Of a stretch of 64,000 nucleotides of DNA, positions 45,030 through 54,627 are shown piece by piece. A program made the translations under genes and the position numbers. The stretch's first letter is position 1. Every line of letters begins with the position of its first letter. Source of the stretch: Alistipes sp. (lineage in GTDB: Bacteria > Bacteroidota > Bacteroidia > Bacteroidales > Rikenellaceae); assembly GCA_017936685.1 (NCBI GenBank), contig JAGBFA010000004.1:62001-126000 (forward strand). The letters are read 5' to 3'. Below the pieces are notes generated by a model that worked only from the letters and a program-made list of their open reading frames with translations, was not told the DNA's origin and made no database searches.

Positions 45030-46679
45030 CTACTCCTCTTTGTGAAACGTAAGCGTATCGCCCGCAAGCGAATCGACCATATTGCGGATCACACTCAGAC
45101 GCTGCTGCATCTGCTCTTCGCGCTGCCGCCGCTCCTCCTCTATCTGCATCTGACGGCGACGCTCGGCCTGCTCGGCGCGCTCGCGCACGGCCATCTTGTC
45201 GGCAGCCATCTCGCGCAAGGGCAGCATCAACGCGCGCGCCACGGCACGGCCGCCGCCGTAGTTGATATGCGTGTAGTCGCCCGCAGCCCACTTGTTGGCC
45301 ACAAAGCCCTTCATGCCGCCCATCGAGCGCATGGCTTCGTATGTGTTCCAGAACGCCACATGACAGCTGTCGGCCGCAGCCCGCTGATACGCGCTCAGGG
45401 CATCGGCCGAGCCGATGGGCACATAGATGCCGTCGTCGTTCTTCACGCAGCGGTCGCTCACACCCATGACCAGTATGGCCGCAGAGGGGAAGCATCGCTC
45501 GGCATAGGATATCATGTCGCGCAGCTGGTCGCGATACTTCGAGTAGTTGCGCTGCGAGGCCTGCATGATGTTGAGTCCGTATTGCAGCACCACCAGATCG
45601 TAGCCGCCCGACAGGGCATCGGCCTGGCGGTTGATCACCGGACTGGCTCCGAATATGGCGTGTCCGTTGTTGCTGCGAACCGAGAAGTTGTCGACCCCGA
45701 CACCGTCGTCCGAACCGAGCGTCACACCGTAACATATCACCCGTCCTTCGAGAACCTTGACCGCTATCGAGCGATAGGGTGCCGACTCGACGACGATCTG
45801 CCGCAGAGCCTCGTCGCCCGATATATCGAAGGTGCGGCTCAGCGTGTCGTTGAGCGTCAGCTCCACACGGCTGTCGTCGCGGCTGAGCAGCAGCACTCGC
45901 GCCGTAGTGGCTCCGGCAAGTGTCGGATAGGGTTCGGTCGGCTCCCAGCGCGTCGAGGCTCCTGCGCCGCCCTCGGCCATATAGCCCGAGACGAAGAACT
46001 TGTCGCGCAGCGACTCGGGAGCCGCCTTAGGCTTCATTATACTGTATGACGACCACCCCGTCGAGCGGCGTTTGATGCTCTTGCGCGAGGTGGCGAACGG
46101 TATGTCGCACGCAACGAATCCCACGCCCCGGCCGCCGAACAGGGTTTGCAGCTCGTGACGCAGATCGACCGTCAGTATGTCGCCCTCGACGAACGAGTCG
46201 CCCATGAAGGCTATGCGCACCGGCTCGCCGGCGACAAGACGTTCAACGAACCTGTCGAAACGGCTCTGCGGCAGAGTGTCGAAATCCTCGATGGGTACGA
46301 TCGCCGCATCGGCCGACGGACGCAGCTCCTCCGACGACGGACGACGGGCACTTCTCACCGGCGAGAAGTCGTCGGTACGCCACTCATAACTTATGGTGAC
46401 CGGATCGGCCGCGACCGAATCCGCGGCCGCCGCAGGCACGGCCTGCGTGCTCTCGATCATGGCTATCTGCTCTTCCAGACGTTCCATGTCGGCTTCGTAT
46501 TCGACCACATTGTCGCGCTCGTCGCTCTCGAAATGCGACAGGCAGGAGAGTATGTTGGTGCGATGCAGCTTCACGCCGAACACCTCCGCAGGAGGTATCA
46601 ACGCCGTGGCGCACACTCCCGCGGCGACACACACTGCGGTGAGCCACCCTCGGAACAAAGATTTGCGGTTGCTGCCCAT
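45030..46679 (-). CDS. Membrane-anchored SGNH/GDSL-type hydrolase or acetyltransferase
   Basis: From ATG 46679 the product is 549 residues: MGSNRKSLFRG, then a single membrane helix (LTAVCVAAGVCATALIPPA), a linker and an SGNH domain. The blocks are IAFMGDSFVEGD (Ser, block I), a Gly in FVSGYMAEGGAGAST, LVVLQYGLNIMQ (Asn, block III), AILVMGVSDRC and the Asp-His pair in AAGDYTHINYGG. The C-terminus is a charged helix (REMAADKMAVRERAEQAERR). With the MBOAT protein it probably completes O-acylation of an envelope glycan. The start is 4 nt after the metallopeptidase stop. Confidence 0.85.
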   Translation of the reverse strand: MGSNRKSLFRGWLTAVCVAAGVCATALIPPAEVFGVKLHRTNILSCLSHFESDERDNVVEYEADMERLEEQIAMIESTQAVPAAAADSVAADPVTISYEWRTDDFSPVRSARRPSSEELRPSADAAIVPIEDFDTLPQSRFDRFVERLVAGEPVRIAFMGDSFVEGDILTVDLRHELQTLFGGRGVGFVACDIPFATSRKSIKRRSTGWSSYSIMKPKAAPESLRDKFFVSGYMAEGGAGASTRWEPTEPYPTLAGATTARVLLLSRDDSRVELTLNDTLSRTFDISGDEALRQIVVESAPYRSIAVKVLEGRVICYGVTLGSDDGVGVDNFSVRSNNGHAIFGASPVINRQADALSGGYDLVVLQYGLNIMQASQRNYSKYRDQLRDMISYAERCFPSAAILVMGVSDRCVKNDDGIYVPIGSADALSAYQRAAADSCHVAFWNTYEAMRSMGGMKGFVANKWAAGDYTHINYGGGRAVARALMLPLREMAADKMAVRERAEQAERRRQMQIEEERRQREEQMQQRLSVIRNMVDSLAGDTLTFHKEE

Positions 46680-46683
46680 CGTA

Positions 46684-47445
46684 TCAGTCGCGGCGTGAAG
46701 AGATGAGCGAAATGTAGTAGATGATGGTGGCGATGGCACTCAATGCCGCCACCAAATAGGTGCGAGCCGCCCAGCGCAAGGCTATGCGGGCACCGTCGAT
46801 CTCGCCGCCGCGCAACGTCCCGCTCGACTCCAACCACTCCAACGCCCTCTGCGAGGCGTTGTACTCCACCGGCAGCGTCACCACCGAGAATAGTGCCGAC
46901 ATGGCTATCAGACCTATGCCCACCCAGCAGAGCGTGGCATTCTGTGTAGCGGCCAACAGTGCTATGCCGGCAAGAATCACCCATGTGGCTATCTGCGACG
47001 AGAAGTTGACTATGGGCACCAGATTGGAGCGCAGGCGCAGCGGCGCATAGCCGCAGGCGTGCTGCACGGCATGCCCGCACTCGTGACAGGCCACGGCCGC
47101 AGCCGCAATGCTGCGCGATGAGTAGACGCTGTCGCTCAGGTTGACGGTCATGGTCTGAGGATTGAAATGATCGGTCAGATGCCCCTTGACATGGGTCACC
47201 TTCACATTGTGTATGCCGTTGTCGCGCAGCATCTTCTCGGCCAGCTCGGCTCCTGTCATGCCGCCCGGGGAGGGCACCTTCGAATACTTGGCGAAGACGC
47301 TTTGCAAACGCGCCTGCACGATATAGCCCGCAACGGCTATGATGATCATCAGAAAGAACGACCCCGAGGTCGAGATATTGGCAAACAGACCGTTATCCGC
47401 ACTCTGCTCGGCCACCAGATCGGCATAAAGCAATATATCAAACAT
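46684..47445 (-). CDS. Membrane-bound neutral zinc metallopeptidase (YugP-like)
   Basis: From ATG 47445 (MFDILLYADLVAEQ) the product is 253 residues. A first helix (GSFFLMIIIAVAGYIVQARL) is followed by the catalytic region with VTHVKGHLTDHFNPQTMTVN and the zinc site HECGH (AVACHECGHAVQHACGYAPL). A pair of helices and the third-ligand region LPVEYNASQRALEWL come next, with a final helix. It belongs to the YugP/DUF2268-like family of membrane peptidases of unknown substrate. It is the first gene of the tight cluster peptidase-SGNH-MBOAT-PAP2. A -7 box (TATATTTG, 47489-47496 minus) lies 43 nt upstream. Confidence 0.9.
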   Translation of the reverse strand: MFDILLYADLVAEQSADNGLFANISTSGSFFLMIIIAVAGYIVQARLQSVFAKYSKVPSPGGMTGAELAEKMLRDNGIHNVKVTHVKGHLTDHFNPQTMTVNLSDSVYSSRSIAAAAVACHECGHAVQHACGYAPLRLRSNLVPIVNFSSQIATWVILAGIALLAATQNATLCWVGIGLIAMSALFSVVTLPVEYNASQRALEWLESSGTLRGGEIDGARIALRWAARTYLVAALSAIATIIYYISLISSRRD

Positions 47446-47488
47446 ACGACTATTTTTTACCGCTTTCCTACAAGCGAGAAATATTTGG

Positions 47489-47575
47489 CAAATATACGAA
47501 TAAGCCGAGAGAAAAAAGCAAGCTCGCTTGCATTTTTTCCGAGGCGAAGTATATTCGGCAACGCCAAATTTATTT
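47489..47575. repeat. Promoter/hairpin repeat module R2
   Basis: It contains CAAATATACGAATAAGCCG (a leftward -7 box for the metallopeptidase operon), the symmetrical AAAAAAGCAAGC-TC-GCTTGCATTTTTT, and GAGGCGAAGTATATTCGGC. The A-run/stem/T-run palindrome would terminate transcription in both directions, insulating the promoter. Confidence 0.7.
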
Positions 47576-47594
47576 GAGCATTGCCGAACGGGAG

Positions 47595-48298
47595 TTGTCA
47601 TTCTTTGCTTTGCTCAGAATGACAGGACACCAGAATGTCACTCCGAGGAGCCGTAGGCGACGCGGGAGTCTCGCCGTCTCAAAGCGCATTTGTCGTTGCA
47701 AAAAAGAGATTCTCACGTCGCGGTCATTCGACTGCATTACCAATGTCGACCACAGAGCGACGGCTTGCGCCGTTTTATAATTTTTACCCCACCCCATACC
47801 CCTCCCTCGGGAGGGAAAACAAATGTCGACCACCGAAGCTACGGCTTGCGCCGTTATATAATTCTGACCCCACCCCAAACCCCTCCCTCGGGAGGGGCTT
47901 TTGTCGCGCGATTGATCGCGCTCCATGTGGGGCGTGGCAAGCTCTGTTCGCGTCCCGTGGTGGGGCGTTGACAGGTGGTCTGTCATTCTGAACGGAGTGT
48001 AACGCAGTGAAGAATCTGGTTGTGGACAACAAAAAACCGCTCGCTCTGTCACTCCGAGGAGCCGTAGGCGACGTGGGAGTCTCGCCGCCTCAAAGCGCAT
48101 TTATCGTTGCAAAAAAGAGATTCTCACGTCGCGATTTGCAATCGCTCCTCAGAATGACAGGACAAGCGGTTTTATCTTCCCCAACCAGATGTTTCGCTCC
48201 GCTCAACATGACATTCATTGTGTCCTGTCATTCTTCACTTCGCTCTGCTCCGTTCAGAATGACAGAGTGGAAATAGTCTCCAAAGAATTATGCGCTAC
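47595..48298. repeat. Composite intergenic repeat array G
   Basis: No gene is supported in 47576-48787. The modules are a partial TGTCACTCCGAGGAGC...GAGATTCTCACGTCGC unit (47636-47722), two successive hairpin blocks (CGACGGCTTGCGCCG 47759 with CCCTCCCTCGGGAGGG 47800; ACGGCTTGCGCCG 47842 with CCCTCCCTCGGGAGGG 47882, then TCGCGCGATTGATCGCGC 47903), a TGTCATTCTGAACGGAG...GAAGAATCTGG unit (47982-48021), a full TGTCACTCCGAGGAGC...CAGAATGACAGG unit (48048-48163), CCAACCAGATGTTTCGC...CAACATGACA (48182-48213), another AGAATGACA unit, and a linker into P9. Confidence 0.8.
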
Positions 48299-48495
48299 TT
48301 TTTCGTCAAAAGCGGTATTATACAACTTTTTCGATAAGCCGGACGTGCAAAGCGAAGTTCACTTCGGCTTTGCCGCGGCGAGAAAAAGTGCATGAAATGA
48401 ACGCAACGACGGAGTGAGACGATGGGCTGTACTGAGTGTACTGCCCATTGGCGAACGACAAGGCGCGGAAGTAGAATGCCGCTTTTCACGGAAAA
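48299..48495. repeat. Hairpin element copy P9 carrying the nested 75-bp block
   Basis: Arms TTTTTCGTCAAAAGCGG (48299-48315) and CCGCTTTTCACGGAAAA (48479-48495). The inner stem is GATGGGCTGTAC...GTACTGCCCATTG. The nested block (48325-48399) contains hairpin GCAAAGCGAAGT...ACTTCGGCTTTGC and is about 95% identical to the block in P8. Confidence 0.8.
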
Positions 48496-48497
48496 GA

Positions 48498-48618
48498 TTT
48501 TTCGTCAAAAGCGGTATTATGCAACGCAACGACAGAGTGAGACGATAGGCTGTACTGAGTGTACTGCCCATTGGCGAACGACAAGGCGCGGCAGCAGAAT
48601 GCCGCTTTTCACGAAAAA
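48498..48618. repeat. Hairpin element copy P10
   Basis: Arms TTTTTCGTCAAAAGCGG (48498-48514) and CCGCTTTTCACGAAAAA (48602-48618). The inner stem GATAGGCTGTAC...GTACTGCCCAT has one unpaired position relative to P9. It lies directly after P9, so the two are a tandem pair. Confidence 0.85.
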
Positions 48619-48641
48619 CCTCCTAAGCACCACCAACCCCC

Positions 48642-48762
48642 TTTTTCGTCAAAACGCCGCAGATGCAACTCTCCGACAGAGCGAGGCGATGGGACATACT
48701 GATGTATTTCCCATTGCTGAGCGACAAGGAGAGGAAGCAGGTGCGGTGTTTTCACGAAAAAG
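48642..48762. repeat. Hairpin element copy P11
   Basis: Left arm TTTTTCGTCAAAACGCC (48642-48658), right arm GTGTTTTCACGAAAAAG (48746-48762). The inner stem is GATGGGACATAC...GTATTTCCCATTG, where A-T pairs replace G-C pairs of other copies. It lies 26 nt upstream of the -7 box of the next gene. Confidence 0.8.
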
Positions 48763-48787
48763 GCAGAGGTTGTTGATGTTTTTTTTA

Positions 48788-48795
48788 TATCTTTG
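48788..48795 (+). promoter_or_regulatory. -7 promoter box for the HEXXH/propeller/barrel gene
   Basis: TATCTTTG preceded by a T-rich run. The predicted start point near 48802 leaves a leader of about 42 nt before ATG 48844 and rules out earlier in-frame starts. Confidence 0.6.
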
Positions 48796-48843
48796 TCGGA
48801 TAATCCGATAATAAATTATCGGGGACTTGAAAAACAGATCGGC

Positions 48844-51813
48844 ATGAAGCGTTTGGTTGTCATATTGTCCGTGTTGGTCTGCGCCGCGTTGTCGACGCAA
48901 CGCGCAGAGGCGCAGTATTACAGCTGGGGTGCCGATCCGGCCTCGCTCCGCTGGCGGAAGTTGTCGACCGACGATTACAGCATCATCTATCCCGATACGG
49001 CAGAGAACATAGCTCGCCGCACGATGTTCTACATGGACGCCGTGCAGCGCGACATATCGTTCGGCTACCGTCACCCGCAGATGTCGATACCGCTGGTGAT
49101 GCACCCCATGAACTTCCAGTCCAACGGACTGGTGATGTGGCTGCCCAAGCGAATAGAGTTTCTGACCTCGCCCGCCATATCGGGCTACTCGATGCCGTGG
49201 ACCAAGCAGCTGGTGGCGCACGAGTACCGCCATGCGGTGCAGTACAACAACCTCAACCGCGGCGTGGTGAAGATACTGAGCTATCTGTTCGGTCAGCAGA
49301 GCTCGACCGTGGGTCTGGTCTTCATGCCGCTGTGGCTCATGGAGGGCGACGCGGTGATGACCGAGACCGAGATGTCGACCTTCGGCCGCGGCCTGCAACC
49401 GAGCTACACGATGGCCTATCGCGCATACGGCGACGTGGTGGGACGGTTCAACCGCGACAAGCTCTTCTGCGGATCGTACCGCGACTACATACCCGACCAC
49501 TACCAGCTCGGCTATCTGATATGCCGTTACGGCTACTATCACTACGGCGAGGTGATGGGCGACCGCATAGCGTGGCTCACCTCGCGCCGCCCCTATATGA
49601 TCGTATCGTCGGAGTGGGTGTTGAAAAAGCTATTCGGCCGCAACAGCTTCCAGCTGGTGCAGGATACCTTCGCCGAGCTGACCGACCACTGGGACAAATA
49701 TGCCGACGTGGAGCAGACGACCGTGCCCGTTGCCATGCCACAGCCGCAGAGCCACACCACATACTCCTATCCCATGCCGATGGAGGACGGCCGCATACTC
49801 GCCTTGAAAGAGGATTTCGACACCACCTCGCAGTTGGTTGCGATCGACTCGTTAGGCGCAGAGCGTCGCATAGCGCGCATGGGACGCATATCGACGCGTC
49901 CGGCGCTCTCGTCGACGGGCTGGCTGTGGTGGACGGAGTATCGCCGCAGTACGCTGTTCGAAGAGAAGGTCAATTCGCAGCTCTGTTTCATGGACATGCG
50001 TGCCGAGAGGCCGCGCGTGCGCATGGCTCGCCGCCGCACCAACGTGCTCTATCCCACGCCCATGCGCGACGACGATCTGGCATGGGTGGAGTACACGCCC
50101 GACGGAGTCTATACGGTGGTGGCCAACCGTATCGCCGAGGGTGAGCGGCGGTTGAAGATCCCCCGCGACAAGGAGATACACTCGCTCGCGTGGGACGATC
50201 ATACTGACTCGCTCTACGTAATAGTCACCGACGACGACGGCATGCACATAGCCGCCGTCGACAGCACGGGGCTGAGGCGCATCACGCGCAGTTCGTACAC
50301 GACGCTGAGCGACCTGCGTGCCGGCGGCGGCCGACTCTTCTTCGGGTCGATAGCCTCGGGCAAGGACGAACTGCATTACTACGATCTCTCGGAGCGCAGG
50401 GAGTACCGCATCTCCGAGTCGCGCTACGGATCGTTCCAGCCGACGCCCTCGGGCGGAGAGGAGGTCGTGGCCACATCTTACGACGAGCGGGGCTACATGC
50501 CGGTGCACCAGCGTATCGACTCCTCGCGCCGCGAAGTGCCGTATGCTCCGGCGGCGCGCAACCTGCTGCTGCCCGAGCGCGAGCGGTGGCCGGTGGTCAA
50601 TCTCGACACGGTGCGCTTCGACGAAGCGGCGGGCGGAAGCGAGGCTGTGGGCAAACGACGTTCGCGACGCTTCTCGCGTCTGACGCACGCATTCAACATA
50701 CACAGCTGGGCACCCGTATCGTTCGATCCCTACTCCATCACCGAGGAGTCGAACGTGGCCTTCAATCTGGGAGCCACCGTCATGTCGCAGAACCTGCTGT
50801 CGACCTCGGAGGGCTTCCTCACGTGGGGCTGGAACCGATCGGAAGGTTCGGTATTCAAGGGGACGTGGCGTTACTACGGTCTGGGTGTCAACTTCCGGCT
50901 GAGTGCGACCTACGGCGGCCATCAGAACATCTATTCGGTCTACTCCTACAATGCCGACCGCCACGAATTGGAGTTCCCGCTGCCGCCCGAACGCGGCCGC
51001 TACTACTCCATCGACGTGTCGGCCACGCTGCCGCTGATGTTCGACAGAGGCCATCACCTGCGGCAGTTAGTGTTGTCGACCGGCTGGAACTACTCCAACG
51101 GATTGGTGGCCAACGTAGGCCGACTCGACATATCCGACGGCCACATAACCAACATGGCCACGATAGGCTACTCGCGCGGCGTGCAGATCCTCACCACGGG
51201 CATAGCGTTTCAGGATATGGTACGGCTGTCGAAGCGCGATTTCCTGCCGCCGTGGGGCTTCGTGCTAAGTGCCAGCCACTCGGTCAACCCCGACAACGGC
51301 CACTTCGGCAATCTGATCGTGTTCTACGGCAAACTCTATACGCCGGGCTTCGCCCGCCATCACTCGCTGTCGGTAGCGGCATCGTACCAGACCTCCGTCG
51401 GAGGATTCTCGGCCGACAACGTGCTGTCGCATCTGTCGTTCAAGTCGACGCGGCTGCTGCCCCACGGCTTCTCGTCGCAGCAGATCGTCAACCGCAACTA
51501 TACGGCCTTTGCCGTGAACTACCAGCTGCCGCTGTGCTACCCCGACGGAGGCTGGCAGGGATACATCTATTTCAAGCGCATACGGCTCAACGTAGGCTTC
51601 GACTATGCGCGCTTCGAGAAATCCAAGCTCGTGGCCGCCGACGGCAAGGTGCATCGGCAGTGGCACGACATATACTCCTACGGAGGCGACATATCGTTCG
51701 ATATCAACCTGTTCAGCTCGCCGGCATCAGCCACCACGGCACTCACGCTGTCGTTGTGGCGGCCGAGCGAAGGCAATTTCTACGTATCATTCGGCGTAGG
51801 TTTGCCGTTTTAA
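48844..51813 (+). CDS. Large outer-membrane protein: HEXXH domain, TolB-like propeller, C-terminal barrel
   Basis: From ATG 48844 the product is 989 residues with a signal peptide (VVILSVLVCAALSTQRAEAQ). The N-terminal region holds a gluzincin-type zinc motif, HEYRH in QLVAHEYRHAVQYNN, with a likely third ligand in PLWLMEGDAVMTE. A middle region of WD40/TolB-like strands follows (LYVIVTDDDGMHIAAVDSTG; ELHYYDLSERREYRI). The last 370 or so residues are barrel-like (FNLGATVMSQNLLSTSEGFL ... FYVSFGVGLPF with terminal Phe). This suggests an outer-membrane protease-like or assembly protein. Catalytic activity is inferred only from the motif. The PBP1A gene starts 15 nt downstream. Confidence 0.78.
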   Translation: MKRLVVILSVLVCAALSTQRAEAQYYSWGADPASLRWRKLSTDDYSIIYPDTAENIARRTMFYMDAVQRDISFGYRHPQMSIPLVMHPMNFQSNGLVMWLPKRIEFLTSPAISGYSMPWTKQLVAHEYRHAVQYNNLNRGVVKILSYLFGQQSSTVGLVFMPLWLMEGDAVMTETEMSTFGRGLQPSYTMAYRAYGDVVGRFNRDKLFCGSYRDYIPDHYQLGYLICRYGYYHYGEVMGDRIAWLTSRRPYMIVSSEWVLKKLFGRNSFQLVQDTFAELTDHWDKYADVEQTTVPVAMPQPQSHTTYSYPMPMEDGRILALKEDFDTTSQLVAIDSLGAERRIARMGRISTRPALSSTGWLWWTEYRRSTLFEEKVNSQLCFMDMRAERPRVRMARRRTNVLYPTPMRDDDLAWVEYTPDGVYTVVANRIAEGERRLKIPRDKEIHSLAWDDHTDSLYVIVTDDDGMHIAAVDSTGLRRITRSSYTTLSDLRAGGGRLFFGSIASGKDELHYYDLSERREYRISESRYGSFQPTPSGGEEVVATSYDERGYMPVHQRIDSSRREVPYAPAARNLLLPERERWPVVNLDTVRFDEAAGGSEAVGKRRSRRFSRLTHAFNIHSWAPVSFDPYSITEESNVAFNLGATVMSQNLLSTSEGFLTWGWNRSEGSVFKGTWRYYGLGVNFRLSATYGGHQNIYSVYSYNADRHELEFPLPPERGRYYSIDVSATLPLMFDRGHHLRQLVLSTGWNYSNGLVANVGRLDISDGHITNMATIGYSRGVQILTTGIAFQDMVRLSKRDFLPPWGFVLSASHSVNPDNGHFGNLIVFYGKLYTPGFARHHSLSVAASYQTSVGGFSADNVLSHLSFKSTRLLPHGFSSQQIVNRNYTAFAVNYQLPLCYPDGGWQGYIYFKRIRLNVGFDYARFEKSKLVAADGKVHRQWHDIYSYGGDISFDINLFSSPASATTALTLSLWRPSEGNFYVSFGVGLPF

Positions 51814-51828
51814 CAAATAAAGCATACA

Positions 51829-54303
51829 ATGAAGAGAGGAAACTGTAACAATATGGACAAACAAAGCAACAACGGCAAAGGCTCGTTTTTCGCCCGCATG
51901 TTTTCGGGCATCACGCAGCGGCACATAGTCATCGCCATGTGGTCGGTCACGGCACTGGGCGTCGCGGCGGCCGTGATGATATTCACTCTGGCCAAGTTCG
52001 AGGTGTTCGGACCCATGCCCTCGTTCGAGGAGTTGGAGAACCCGAAGACCAACCTCGCCACACAGCTCTATTCTGCCGACGGAGAGGTGCTGGGCACGTT
52101 CTTCATCGAGAACCGCACGCACCTGAGCTACGAGGATCTGTTCCCCGAGAACGACTCGATGGTGCTGCATATCGGCGGTCACGAGCTGCCGCCTATCGTG
52201 GCGGCACTGCTTGCCACCGAGGACGTGCGCTTCTTCGACCACTCGGGCATCGACTTCAAGGCCACGGCGCGCGCCGGCTTCAAGACCATACTGATGCGGC
52301 AGTCGGAGCAGGGCGGCGGCAGTACGATCACCCAGCAGCTGGCCAAGAACCTCTACAAGACGCGTAACAGCGGCCGCATAGCCGAGGGCAAGATCTCGAC
52401 CCTCACGGCCAAGGCGCAGGAGTATGTCATAGCCACGCAGCTGGAACACAACTACACCAAGGAGGAGATCGTGGCCATGTATCTCAATACCGTAGAGTTC
52501 AGCAACAGCAACTTCGGCATAAAGTCGGCGGCCAACAACTTCTTCGGTAAGGAGCCGTCGGAGCTGAGCATCGAGGAGGCGGCACTCATCGCCGGACAGG
52601 TCAAGGCACCCGGCACATATGCCCCCATGCGTTCGGGAAAACCCAACGAGAAGGCGCGTGAACGCCGCAACTTAGTGCTGATGCGCATGGCCGAGGCCGG
52701 AGCCATAACGCCCGTACAGTACGACTCGCTGCGTCAGCTGCCCGTCGACCTGACGCGCTACCGCACGGCGGCCGAGTCGCACAACGAGGGTACGGCAACC
52801 TACTTCCGCGAGATGGTGCGCCAGACGATGACCGCCCGCGAGCCGGTGCGCAAGAACTATCTGACCGAGTGGGACTACCAGGAGGCCGTGCGCGAGTACA
52901 ACGACAATCCTCTCTACGGCTGGTGCCACAAGAACCGCAAGGCCAACGGCGAGGAGTACGACATATACCGCGACGGCTTGAAGATATACACCACCGTCGA
53001 TTCGAAGATGCAGCACTATGCCGAGGCGGCCGTTGCAAAACAGATGGTCGACGTGCAGCGGAAGATGGACGCTCAGATCAAGGCCACGGGAACGATATTC
53101 GTAGGCAAGACCAAGGATCAGGCAGAACGACTGATCCTTGCGGCCATGCGCCAGTCGGACCGCTGGCGCGAGATGTCGCGCGACGGCTACGAGGAGCAGG
53201 ATATACTGGCAGCATTCGCGCAGCCGCGGCAGATGAAGGTCTACACCGTCAGGGGCATACGCGATACGGTGATGACCCCGCGCGACTCGGTCGTGCACCA
53301 CAAGGCCATACAGCGTGCCGGATTCGTAGCGATGGATCCTCACACGGGCTATGTGCGCGCCTACGTCGGAGGTCCCGACTACAAATACTTCAAATACGAC
53401 GCAGCCAAGCAGGGCAAGCGTCAGGTGGGATCGACGGCCAAGCCCTTCATCTACACCTTTGCCATCGATCATCTGGGACTCACACCCTGCACCATCGTGC
53501 CCAACCGTCCGGTGTCGATCGACACCCCGTCGGGCATCTGGTCGCCCAAGGAGGCCGGCAAGGTGGAGTACACGGGTTCGCACCCCCTCTACTGGGGTCT
53601 GGCGCGCAGCCGCAACAACTACTCGGCATGGATCATGAAGCAGGCCAAGCAGCCCGAGGCTGTGGCGCAGTTTATCCATAACATGGGCATACACGGCTAT
53701 ATCGACCCTGTGCCCGCACTCTGCATCGGCTCCTACGAGAGCAATCCCTTCGAGATGGCCGGAGCCTACTCCACCTACGCCAACGAGGGTGTGCGCATCG
53801 ATCCCATATTCGTCACGCGCATCGAGGACAACCAGGGCAATGTGCTGGCCACATTCACGCCGCGCTCGCACGATGCCATATCGAAGAGAGTGGCCTACAC
53901 CATGATCACGATGATGCAGAAGGTCGTGACGATGGGTACGGCAGGCCGCATGCGCTATGTCTACGGCTTTACCGACGTGGAGATGGCGGCCAAGACCGGA
54001 ACCACCAACGACAACGTCGATGCGTGGTTCATGTGCGTGGTGCCCAATCTGGTGATGAGCGCGTGGGTCGGCGGCGAGGAGAACAGCATACATCTGCACT
54101 CGGGCGGCGAAGGTGCGGCCATGGCACTGCCCATCACGGGCGACTTCCTCACACGGGTCTATGCCGACGGCACGCTGGGTGTCGACCGCACCGACCGCTT
54201 CACACCCTCCGACGAGGTGCCCAAATACGACTGTCCGATGGATATCGCCGACGACGGCTCCGACTCCACCACCTCCATCGACGAAGAGGAGGAGTTTTTC
54301 TGA
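51829..54303 (+). CDS. Bifunctional penicillin-binding protein 1A
   Basis: Polymerises and cross-links peptidoglycan. The 824-residue protein has a cytoplasmic tail and one membrane helix (HIVIAMWSVTALGVAAAVMI), then a GT51 glycosyltransferase domain with catalytic Glu 131 (ATEDVRFFDHSGID) and GGGSTITQQLAKNLYK. A second conserved block reads AALIAGQVKAPGTYAP. The transpeptidase domain has Ser 535 (GSTAKPF), SRN at 594 and KTG at 722 (AAKTGTTND). ATG 51853 (MDKQSN), with GAGAGGA upstream, is an alternative start. It follows the large barrel-protein gene by 15 nt. Confidence 0.95.
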   Translation: MKRGNCNNMDKQSNNGKGSFFARMFSGITQRHIVIAMWSVTALGVAAAVMIFTLAKFEVFGPMPSFEELENPKTNLATQLYSADGEVLGTFFIENRTHLSYEDLFPENDSMVLHIGGHELPPIVAALLATEDVRFFDHSGIDFKATARAGFKTILMRQSEQGGGSTITQQLAKNLYKTRNSGRIAEGKISTLTAKAQEYVIATQLEHNYTKEEIVAMYLNTVEFSNSNFGIKSAANNFFGKEPSELSIEEAALIAGQVKAPGTYAPMRSGKPNEKARERRNLVLMRMAEAGAITPVQYDSLRQLPVDLTRYRTAAESHNEGTATYFREMVRQTMTAREPVRKNYLTEWDYQEAVREYNDNPLYGWCHKNRKANGEEYDIYRDGLKIYTTVDSKMQHYAEAAVAKQMVDVQRKMDAQIKATGTIFVGKTKDQAERLILAAMRQSDRWREMSRDGYEEQDILAAFAQPRQMKVYTVRGIRDTVMTPRDSVVHHKAIQRAGFVAMDPHTGYVRAYVGGPDYKYFKYDAAKQGKRQVGSTAKPFIYTFAIDHLGLTPCTIVPNRPVSIDTPSGIWSPKEAGKVEYTGSHPLYWGLARSRNNYSAWIMKQAKQPEAVAQFIHNMGIHGYIDPVPALCIGSYESNPFEMAGAYSTYANEGVRIDPIFVTRIEDNQGNVLATFTPRSHDAISKRVAYTMITMMQKVVTMGTAGRMRYVYGFTDVEMAAKTGTTNDNVDAWFMCVVPNLVMSAWVGGEENSIHLHSGGEGAAMALPITGDFLTRVYADGTLGVDRTDRFTPSDEVPKYDCPMDIADDGSDSTTSIDEEEEFF

Positions 54304-54327
54304 TAGAGGTGATAAAGTACAATAGTG

Positions 54328-54615
54328 ATGAACAAACGCTATTGGATATATATCATGGGCAGCCTAAGCCGTAATGCGGTATATGTAGGTGTTACTGACA
54401 ATTTGTTGCGTCGGGTGTCCGAACATCGCAGTAATATGCACGGAGGTTTTACCAAGAGATACCGGTGCCATTTGCTGATGTATTTTGAAGAATACAGCGA
54501 TATAAGAGATGCCATATCTCGGGAAAAAGAGATCAAGGGTTGGTGCAGGGCTAAAAAGGAGGCGTTGATAGCGACTATGAATCCCGAACGGTGTGATTTG
54601 GCCGCCGATTGGTAG
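54328..54615 (+). CDS. Small GIY-YIG nuclease-family protein
   Basis: A 95-residue single-domain protein from ATG 54328. The GIY-YIG fold is visible as WIYIMGS ... AVYVGVTDNLLRRVSEHR (catalytic Tyr and Arg) and ISREKEIKGWCRAKKEALI (conserved Glu). Such UvrC-N-terminal-like proteins are common in Bacteroidetes, often near intergenic repeats, and their function is not established. Codon use is more AT-rich than its neighbours, suggesting a different origin. It starts 24 nt after the PBP1A stop and is directly followed by a TGTCATGTCGAGCGAAAGCGAGACATCTG repeat unit. Confidence 0.88.
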   Translation: MNKRYWIYIMGSLSRNAVYVGVTDNLLRRVSEHRSNMHGGFTKRYRCHLLMYFEEYSDIRDAISREKEIKGWCRAKKEALIATMNPERCDLAADW

Positions 54616-54627
54616 ATAAAATATGTC

